Assembly (NCBI GenBank): GCA_023055355.1
Contig: JALJCS010000050.1
Span: forward strand, 2,108,001-2,172,000
Source: Agelaius tricolor
Lineage: Eukaryota; Chordata; Aves; Passeriformes; Icteridae
Direction: 5' to 3'
Length of the DNA: 64,000 bases
A program made the translations under genes and the position numbers. Each line of letters starts with the position of its first letter. Position 1 is the stretch's first letter. Below, piece by piece: positions 56,414 through 64,000 of this stretch. The notes under the pieces were generated by a model. The model saw only the letters and a program-made list of their open reading frames with translations. It searched no databases and had not been told where the DNA came from.

Positions 56414-57649
56414 ATGCCCCAGGACACCCAGACAGGTGAGGAGGAAGTCAGTGCCCCTTTCCCCCTCTCTCCTGCTCCATCTCCCAGCCCAGCACGGCCC
56501 CCGGCTGCAGGACAGCCCCACTGCTGATGCTGTCCAGCCAGGGATGCACTGGGGGGATCTCCTTCCCCTTCCCTGTGGCACGGAGGCAAATCCCATCCTC
56601 TCCTTGTCCTTCCTCCCCCAGGGAAGGAGCTGAGGATGGAGAGCAGGGAGGACAAATCCCCACAGCAGAACCTGGTGGCTGAGGCCGTTTGGAGTGGCTC
56701 CAGGGCACAGGAATCCAACGGGGAGGAAAAGTCCTGGAGATCCCACACAAGGAGGGGCTGCAAACGCAGATCACGGGGATCCGAGGAGGAAAGACCCACC
56801 TTGGGCTGGGAAGGTGACCACAGGTCAGAGTTGGGGGTCCCTGAGCAGCTTCAGGATGGGGAGAAGCCCCACAAGTGCTCGGAATGTGGGAAGAGCTTCA
56901 GGTGGAGCTCCTGCCTGAACTCCCACATGGGAATCCACACCAGGGAGAGGCCCTATGAGTGTGGGCAGTGTGGGAAGAGCTTCAGCCACAACTCCAACCT
57001 GATCCGCCACCAGCTCATCCACTCCGGGGAGAGGCCCTACGGATGTCCTGGGTGTGGGAAGAGCTTCAGAGCCAGATCCAGCCTGATTTTCCACCAGAGG
57101 AGCCACACGGGGAACGGCCCTACGAGTGTGATGAATGCAGCAAGAGGTTTCAGATCAGCTCCAATCTCCTCCATCACCACTCACACAGAGGAGAGGCCCT
57201 TCCGCTGCCCCGACTGCAGGAAGGGCTTCAGGGACAAGTGCAGCCTCCTCAGGCACCAGCTCATCCACTCCAGGGAGAGGCCCTACAAGTGTCCCAGGTG
57301 TGGGAAGAGCTTCAAGACCAGCTATGAAGTGACTGCCCACCAGAGGAGCCACACGGGGGAACGGCCCTACGAGTGTGGGGGGTGTGGGAAGAGCTTCAGG
57401 ACGAGCGCCCACCTGAGTGCCCACCAGCGCATCCACAGCAGGGAGAGGCCCTATGAGTGTGCCTGGTGTGGGAAGAGCTTCTCCCAGAGGTCAGCCTTGA
57501 CCCAACACCAATGCATCCAGCTGTTGTGTTGTCTGTATAAGTTGGACTGTTCTGTTCCCCCTATCATGCAATGGGTCTGCCCTGGTTCTCCCTTTCCTCC
57601 TTTATGCTGCCAGTTATCCCAACTCCTCCCCAGTTGCCTTGGAGATTAA
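56414..57649 (+). CDS. C2H2 zinc-finger protein with LTR-derived C-terminus
   Basis: Coding exons 56414-56435 and 56622-57649 (22+1028 nt, 349 residues). A 5' exon with donor at about 56,141 probably precedes. The N-terminal ~80 residues are charged ([16 protein letters not shown]) with no KRAB or SCAN seen, then a finger array with GERPY-type linkers. Fingers 1-3 and 5-7 are intact (for example [24 protein letters not shown]). Finger 4 is scrambled between two compensating frameshifts (about 57,111 and 57,180). Finger 8 ([17 protein letters not shown]) loses its last His because a solo LTR begins there; the frame then runs about 43 codons into the LTR. Likely a DNA-binding transcriptional regulator of a passerine zinc-finger cluster; target unknown. 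Confidence 0.8.
57516..57521 (+). other. Target-site duplication, left copy
   Basis: TCCAGC directly before the LTR; the same six bases follow it at 58185-58190. Confidence 0.85.
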
Positions 57650-58184
57650 TGTACCTTCCTCAAATCCCTCCCTGGTGCCCTGTCCGTCACTCGGCGCTCC
57701 CACCCTTCTCTCTAGAACTCTCTAGAAACTTTCAGCTGGAGCGTCGAGTGATTGGCTCAGGGGCTGGGGCCCCACCCTCAAGTTATCCCCATTGGGGTTT
57801 TCCCTAAGTCAATCTTTGGTATCCCACTCCCCTCTGAAACCCTATTCGTCCAAGGACTGACTCCTCCCCTGTGTCCCTCCCTCCTTATAAGCTGTTGCAA
57901 CTTCCCCCTTGCTCTCTTTGGTTGTCGGTTTCCCCTGGGACCCAATAAACCTGGATTCACCACAGCTGGAGAGCGCTCTCTCATTTCTGCTGACTGTAGC
58001 CATAAGCCAAGCCATGTCCTGCCACAAGGTAACACTGCTGTCACAGCACAGAGCGTTTGCCTTAGGTGCTGTCCCGAACCACGGAGATCGGGATAGTGCC
58101 CCCCTACTGCTAGCGGTGCTGGACAGCCGGCCGGGACGTCCGAGAAGGACAATCAATCAATCTTCCTCCAGCTGGACCGCTTCA
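57522..58184 (+). mobile_element. Solo LTR inside the zinc-finger gene
   Basis: TGTTGTGTTGTC...CGCTTCA, 663 bp, bounded by a 6-bp duplication TCCAGC. It carries TTATAAGCTG (about 57,885) and AATAAA (about 57,945), so it can promote and polyadenylate. A 6-bp duplication is usual for class II (alpha/beta-type) elements. Confidence 0.9.
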
Positions 58185-58190
58185 TCCAGC

Positions 58191-58422
58191 ACTGAGGGAA
58201 GCTGTGGGAGTGCTCCCAGGGCGGGAAGAGCTTTGTGTGCTGCTCCAGCTCCACAGCTCCATCCCTCATTGGAGGATCAGCACTGGATGATCCCCAGTGA
58301 CCCCGTTGGGCAGAGCCCTGGTGATCCGTGGTGCTGCTGATTTGTGTTAGGAAGACACCTGGCTGGCTCCTGGCTCCCCGTGAGCACCTGGACACACCCA
58401 CAGACCAACATCAGAAATCCAT
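58191..58422 (+). other. Displaced 3' end of the zinc-finger gene
   Basis: Starts ACTGAGGGAAGC, the sequence that in the copy at 54,612 holds the natural stop codon. It matches 54,612-54,790. It is separated from its gene by the LTR. Confidence 0.75.
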
Positions 58423-58726
58423 TGTGGAGAGCTGTCGCCCTGACTTTTGAAGATTTTTCTAAGCCTTCTGATGTTTACATTCTTGTAGCAAACTTTCTCA
58501 CATACTTCCTGTAAATAACTTATTGTTTTGCATTCTTTTATGGAGGAGAAGAAATCTGATGGACTGTTGGTTTGTCCAGTGTCATTGGAGAGGTGGCACT
58601 GTCACCCTCCAATCCACTGTCACTTTTGGAAAACTATAAATGTTGGAGTCAGGAAATAAACTTCCCTTTTTTAACCTTGAGAACAGTGGTGTGTGCGCTC
58701 GTGTTGTTTCATGTCCTATAGCGACA
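58423..58726 (+). mobile_element. Solo LTR, plus strand
   Basis: TGTGGAGAGCTGTCGCC...CCTATAGCGACA, 304 bp, with CTATAAATGTTGG (TATA) and GAAATAAACTTCC (poly(A) signal). It looks like a common passerine class II LTR. Flanking six bases do not match. Confidence 0.8.
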
Positions 58727-59805
58727 TGGAGCAGATTTGTCGACTTCTGACCCCAGAAAAATCTCACTTCTTGCATCTTCCTGGTGGCATCAAGTAACAC
58801 TGGGTGGCCTTGGAGGTCTTCTCCAATACAAATCCATCATTTTAATTCTCTCTGCCCCACAGGCATCTTCTACAACCAAATCGGGTCAGACTGGGGCAAA
58901 ACCCTATGATTTTGGAGACAGTGGGGTGGAAACCCCTCCAAAAAAGGTTCTTCTCACCCACCCAAGCACGTGGATGCTCTTCTGGCAGGGACACATAAAT
59001 CCTTTTGGTTTTTCCTTCAAACACAAAGGTTTCTGTTCATACCTTTGAAAGCCCTGAAATTGGGGTAAAAATCAAGACATTGAACTAAGGCTTGGATGGG
59101 CACACGTGGGGACACAGCCCTGGGTGGGGACCTGAGTTGGAAGTGGCCATGGACAAGGACATGGGGGGACACAGCCATGGATGGTGACATGGGAGGACAT
59201 GATCATGGATGGGGACATGAACTGGGACAGCATCAAGGCCACCACCTGTGCTACCACAGTGCCACCAGCACCTTCACCTCAGCCATGGCGCTGCCTGATG
59301 CAGTTCCTGCCACCACGTCCCCCCTGCCACCATTGTGGTGTCCCAGCTGAATGTCACCACCCACCAGGGCAGGATGGGAACTTGTTCAGCTGGTGACAAG
59401 TGGCCCAGGAGAGAGTGACAGCCACCAGGGTGTCCCAGGGCCACCGCGCTCAGGGGACCCCAACCGCCCCTGGGGACAGGGCAAGGGTCAGTGTCACCCA
59501 CAGGGGCCATGTGGGCCCATGCTGGGTGTCACTGGAGGCGTCCTGGTGGCAGCATCCCCACAGGTGTGGTGACATTGTCCCCTGGTGTGTGTCCTGGTGG
59601 CATCGTGTCCCTTACATGTTGATGACCCAAGTTCCATCATCCTTGTTCTCCTCCCCAGTTCTAGAATGTTCCCCACTCCTGCCTTCCTATTGGTTCCCGT
59701 TCCCTGCAGCTCCTCCCCTGAATCTCAGTTGGTTGCTGCCCTTTTGTCCCGCCTTTGCACCACCCTTGTTCCCTCTGCCCATTGGCCCTCAGGCCCAAAG
59801 TGCGC
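58727..59805. other. No recognised gene
   Basis: Includes a GTAAAAATCAAGACATTGAAC segment near 59,065 resembling the 3' end of the zinc-finger copy at 54,861, so it is partly old zinc-finger 3' flank. There is also a diffuse GGGGACA/GGACATGG repeat at 59,100-59,220. No gene was seen. Confidence 0.45.
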
Positions 59806-60169
59806 TGGTGTTTGCAGGGGTCCCAGGACAAGGGAAGAGACGAGAATCTTGACTCCATGTTTCAGAAGGCTGATTTATTATTGATGATATATGTTATCTT
59901 AAAAGAAAATGATATATTAAAACTATACTAAAAGAATTGAAGAGAGGATTTCATCAGAAGGCAAGCAGGGAATAGAAAAGAATGATAACAAAAGCTCATG
60001 ACTCTCCGAGAGTCCGAGCCAGCTGACTGTGATTGGCCATTAATTAGAAACAACCAACATGGACCAATCAAAGATGCACCTGTTGCATTCCACAGCAGCA
60101 GATAATTCTTGTTTTTCTTTTGCTGTGAGGCTTCTCAGCTTCTCAGTTTCAGAAAATATCATGGCGACA
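59806..60169 (-). mobile_element. Solo LTR, minus strand
   Basis: Minus strand starts TGTCGCCATGATATTTTC and ends near CCCTGCAAACACCA, about 360 bp. It has a minus-strand AATAAA near 59,873 and CCAAT-type boxes near 60,033-60,069. It shares GAGGCTTCTCAGCTTC with the LTR at 26,285. Confidence 0.75.
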
Positions 60170-62078
60170 CCAAAGCTCCCCCTCCCTTGTCCCATATAAA
60201 AGCCTGGACCCTGCTTTGTTCTTGGTTCTTGGTGCCTGGACCCCTCGGGTGTGTTGGCCCATAAAGCACCCCTGGAACTCCAAGCAGGGATCCCCTCCCG
60301 CCTGTTTTCCCCCCGAGCTGCAATCGCCATCGGCCTGGTGCTCGCTGAGCCATCCCTTTCCTAGAGGAGACGCCCTGGGGAAGGCAGTGCCTGGTGCTGG
60401 GGATGGGCACTGGGGACTGCTTTGGGCTGGGGAGACTGAACTTCCTTCCAGGGGCTTCTCTGGGGCAGGGCTTGGATTTGGCCTGGAAACAGAGGGAAGG
60501 TTCCAGGAGGGTTTTGTTCCTGCCCAGAGCCGAGGCCTTTCCTGTTCCTCATCCTGCCCTGGCAGCGAGGGCTTGGGGAGCACCAGAAAGGGGCAGAGAC
60601 GCAGCTGGGACAGTGACCTGACTTGACCCCAGGGCATTCCCAGACCATGTGGAAGAAGAATCAGTCTGGAAAGAGGGGGAAGAAGCAGAAAGGGGGGGAT
60701 GCTGGCAGTGATGGCATTTGTGTCCCCAGGTCACCATTGCCTGGGCTGGAGCCCTGCTCACCTGGGCACGGATGAACACCCACCTGCCCGTGGGAAGCAG
60801 GGAATGAATTCCTGGTTTTGCTTCCTTGCACAGCTTTTCCTTCCCCCATGGACCTGTCTGAGTCTGAGCCCAGGAGTTTGGGCTCTTTGTCTCTTTCCCT
60901 GCCTGGATTCTCCCCCATGGGGTGCTCCAAGGAACTGGGCCTGAGGCCAGAGAAGGAGACAGGAGAGATGGAGCTGTGCACTGTGGCCATGGCAACAAGC
61001 AGGGCACCCTCAGTCCATAAATAAAATCAGGCACAGAAACGGGCAGATGGGATTTTACACCCTTCCCTGCTGTTTGCATTTCCTGCAAGCTTTCTGCAGT
61101 GTTGCTGGCAATATTTTTGTACTTTTTCAGGTGATTTACACAGCACCTCACAGGACACACTCACAGGATCAGGAGAATTCTGTGATATCCCATGGATTCA
61201 TGTCCCTAGGAAATACCAAGGCTCTAGTTGATTAGTTACTGTTTGAGTCCAGAAGTGGGCAGTACAAACTTCCATTTTTCACTTCCAAGTGCTCATGGGG
61301 AAAGCACAGCAGATTCTTCCAGATCTCTGCACAATATTTGTTAGCTACATACAATAACAAATCTCATTTACATCGCTGCTCAACAGCTCAACATAAGGAA
61401 CCCAAACTACTGGCCTATCCCTAAGACTACACAAAAAGAAGAAAACAAATCTATTTTGCTTCCCACTTCACCTGCATTTGGGATTTTTGATTTTTCATTA
61501 CATTTTAACATGTACTTGTAGTTTTCTTGTTATGTCTAGGCTCTGAAGTAGGGTTTGTCGTTGTTGTGAAACCAAGATTAATCAAGGATTAATACAGAAA
61601 TAGATGTTCTAATCTATCCTTGGACTTCTGCTGGTCCCTAGGAAGGCTGGTGGGTGATTTCTGTCTGTGTTCAAATACTTAAAGCAATAACAAATAGTCC
61701 CATACTTGATATTTCAGATAAACAATTTAATGGCATCTTAACATTGTTTTCACAATCTTATACTGTGCGTCTTTTACTCCTTATGAAGCTGAAATCTTTT
61801 TAAATACAAGCAATTCTACTGCAATTTTAGAAGTTTCAAAACCATTTTAACATACTGAAAACAAAACAGTCTAAAAAGACAGGTCTAACAGCCATTAAAA
61901 TGCAGGAAAAAGCAAGAGGACTTCAGGTAAAAGAACATACATTGAACAGCAACATTTCTTCCACTATGTATTTATGTGTTAAGAAAAATGGAGTAAATTT
62001 AAAAGAACAGAAGTTCTTTAAAACCAGACTTTCTAATGCCAGAAACAGCTTTGAAACAACTTTCTATGCAGTTCTATT
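60170..62078. other. No recognised gene
   Basis: GC-balanced to about 61,000, then AT-rich. It lies downstream of SYCP1 on its strand. No supported exon. Confidence 0.45.
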
Positions 62079-62084
62079 TATTTC
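62079..62084 (-). terminator. Candidate poly(A) signal of SYCP1
   Basis: Minus-strand AATAAA about 230 bp after the SYCP1 stop codon. Confidence 0.5.
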
Positions 62085-62311
62085 AAAATTTAAAATTGGC
62101 CAATTTTTGTCCCAACATTTTGAAGCACAAGGGAGGAAAGGTGGAAAAGGCTCTGCAGGGGTTGCAGTTATAGATCTATAAAGTTCATATGTGTAAAGGA
62201 ATGAACACAGTATTGAACACACTGAGTATGACAGAAAAATGCAACAAAGCACTAACTCTGAGAGAAAAACAACCCTGCAAGCAATGCCAGGGCACTGGGT
62301 ATTTCTGCATT

Positions 62312-63066
62312 TTAAGCAAAGAACTTTACAACATCTTTAATTTTCCTTTTCCTGTCCATTTTGGAGAGCGCAGCCCAGCCCGCCTCGCGCATTCTCCTCA
62401 TGGTTTTGAGTTTCAGAGCAGAGCCTGGAGATTTCACACTGGATGGAGCTGGGGTCCAGGAAGGAAAATAAAGCCATCCTTTAGTTTCTGTAAACAATCT
62501 GATTAACTGCTTGCTTTAATCTTAGGAAAGGCTAACATACCTTTTTTGGTGCTGTGGAATGTAATTGTGAAGCTTGTGGATAATCTTTGTACAAATTTTT
62601 AAACATTTCTTCTTCCGAGACTATGCTCTAATAAATGAAAAAGTTACTTACTCACACTATATTAAAAACTACTTTTTCTTTCCCCCTAAGGACATTAAAC
62701 TATGAAAAATAAAAAAGTTAAGATGTCATTATGAGGCAAAACAGTTCAATAAAAAGCATGTTAATTATGTACATACAATTCCAGAAAGAACCAATCAATT
62801 AAAAATATACCCATAAATATTGGCTTGAATGTGGAAGCCCAAACTGTTTATTTTCATTCTCAGAGCCAGCAGTGAGCACAAAGAAGTGCTCAGCACATGA
62901 TTTGCTCTCTGACTCTTACCAGGAGGTCAGTGTGCTCAGAGCTGTCTGACTGAGTGTCCAGCTGCACAAGCACTTTCTGCTTTTTCCTGCTGCTCTGCTC
63001 TGAAGGCAGGTTTGTGCTTCTTCCACTGTGCATTTTATCCATTGGAGGAGTCTTGATAGCATATGT
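62312..63066 (-). CDS. SYCP1: SYCP1, last three coding exons (partial)
   Basis: Synaptonemal complex protein 1, the transverse-filament protein that joins paired meiotic chromosomes; this is its DNA-binding C-terminal end. Exons, minus strand: 63066-62920 (49 codons, RKKQKVLVQLDTQSDSSEHT), 62627-62541 (29 codons, SIVSEEEMFKNLYKDYPQAS), both with clean AG/GT borders and phase 0, then the final exon from about 62455 to the stop at 62314-62312 (SPGSALKLKTMRRMREAGW and DRKRKIKD). The final acceptor expected before ACCCCAGC reads TCCTGG, not AG. The only nearby AG (after TTTAC, about 62,492) would shift the frame and stop early. Upstream exons lie beyond the window. Homology is by recognition of the conserved C-terminus. 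Confidence 0.85.
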
Positions 63067-64000
63067 CTGGGAAAGAAAATGTTTCTATTTTTAGATTTTA
63101 TTTTGTGGGGCAAGAATGGAATCTAAAGCCCAACTCAGGAGCCAGTTTACAGTCTGAGTGTCCAAGAATTCACCTGAGAGAAATGGTGGAACTCTTCTCT
63201 TTCCATCCAAACACGAAGCAATGACCCAAACAAAGTGGGGTGGGGTGGAAATAGCATTTTTTATATTATTTTTGTTGCCAAATGAGGAGAATGAAGGGGA
63301 AGCTATGGAAGAGCTGAGTTTCATGGCACATTGTATTTCAGTTCTTCATGCTTATCTGCAGAAATTCAGGTTATTCTGAACTGTAGCCACTACATGTGGA
63401 CCATATCAAACATCAAAGAAAATGGGAACAAACAAAACTGCAGGAAAAGGCTTTCAGAGAAAGATTGATAGCTATGTCAAGATTGGTGTTACTTAAAATA
63501 GTCTTTTCACTAGAAGTTAAACTGAGAAGCATTGAATGGTCCAGTGCAGTCCTTTTTCAGACAGATAACATCAAAGTGGTGCTGGATTCCATTGCTCCAA
63601 TATGAAACCCACAAGTGAACTCCTGACAGGGAAGAAGGGTAAGTTCTGCAGTCAGGACTACTTTGATACTTTGACCATTTTTACAGCTAGATCAGCTTTG
63701 TTCTCTTCCATAGAGGAAAAGTGCCTTTACAAATGGACACTTTTAAGACTGAGTAAAACAATTCCAGAGACATAAAAAAATCAACAACTGAGCAAGAAAA
63801 ATTACACAGCGGGAGCCCTTCCAGAAACTGCTGTCTAATATCTCCATGGAATGGTAGGACCCTTTAAAATCCCTTCTTATCCCAGGGGGAAAAAAAAATC
63901 ATCTACAGAGAAGTAAGAAATACAGGCAGAAAAATGCAACAAGAAAAATTCACTGTTAGGAGTTACAAAACTTCAGTGTTGGACTGCCCAAGGGGCTTCC
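63067..64000 (-). other. SYCP1 intron (no further exon seen)
   Basis: AT-rich sequence upstream of the 63066 acceptor. I found no further SYCP1 exon here. Confidence 0.5.

Noticed and set aside
55613..56746. 377-codon minus-strand frame opposite the zinc-finger gene
   Set aside because: Antisense to promoter and exons; poly-Ser/Pro-rich; no conserved features.
1..64000. tRNA, rRNA or snRNA genes
   Set aside because: None was recognised on either strand. The only tRNA-like matches are the 18-bp retroviral primer sites.

Overview
This window reads as nuclear DNA of a songbird (passerine). The evidence is a passerine-type PIM kinase gene, a MROH (maestro HEAT-like) gene, an avian OR14-type olfactory receptor relic, a CR1 LINE tail, many avian LTRs, and the 3' end of SYCP1. 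These family names come from recognising translated motifs, not from a database search. About half of the window is retroelement or tandem-repeat DNA.

Layout. 1-1,921: minus-strand gamma-like provirus (gag start, tRNA-His primer site, 5' LTR), cut by the window edge. 2,032-2,515: plus-strand solo LTR. 2,549-4,778: segmental-duplication copy A with the last two exons of a PIM-like kinase and a fused PIM1-type relic. 6,541-11,631: intact 15-exon MROH-like gene (minus). 12,995-21,130: long minus-strand gamma-like provirus with 3' LTR, env, a small unassigned ORF between pol and env, pol, protease and gag, inactivated by several stops and frameshifts. 21,425-25,310: 37-bp minisatellite and a ~180-bp repeat, broken up by a proviral 5' end (tRNA-Pro-like primer site) and a solo LTR. 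25,311-27,338: more candidate LTRs. 27,862-29,139: a compact four-exon gene for a 70-residue secreted peptide (minus), with TATA-like box and poly(A) signal. 31,012-34,290: degenerate alpha/beta-type provirus, pol-env only. 35,165-36,175: ~133-bp satellite. 37,568-40,053: complete five-exon PIM-like kinase gene with CpG-rich promoter, overlapping duplication copy B (39,304-41,585). 43,404-46,440: CR1 tail and an ERVL-like relic. 46,740-47,330: cluster of X-box-like palindromes. 47,840-52,620: repeats and an olfactory-receptor pseudogene. 54,346-58,400: zinc-finger locus whose last finger and stop codon are replaced by a solo LTR. 58,423-60,169: two further LTRs. 62,312-63,066: last three coding exons of SYCP1 (minus), which continues beyond the right edge.

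Host genes that look usable are the MROH-like gene, the PIM-like kinase, the small secreted peptide, the zinc-finger gene (altered) and SYCP1 (final splice acceptor questionable). They do not form a functional cluster. The shared theme is gene-family duplication (PIM, zinc finger, olfactory receptor) in a region saturated with endogenous retroviruses, some of which have changed host gene ends. Exons were placed by eye from GT/AG sites and phase. For MROH, PIM, the secreted peptide and the zinc-finger gene the exon lengths add up to an uninterrupted frame.
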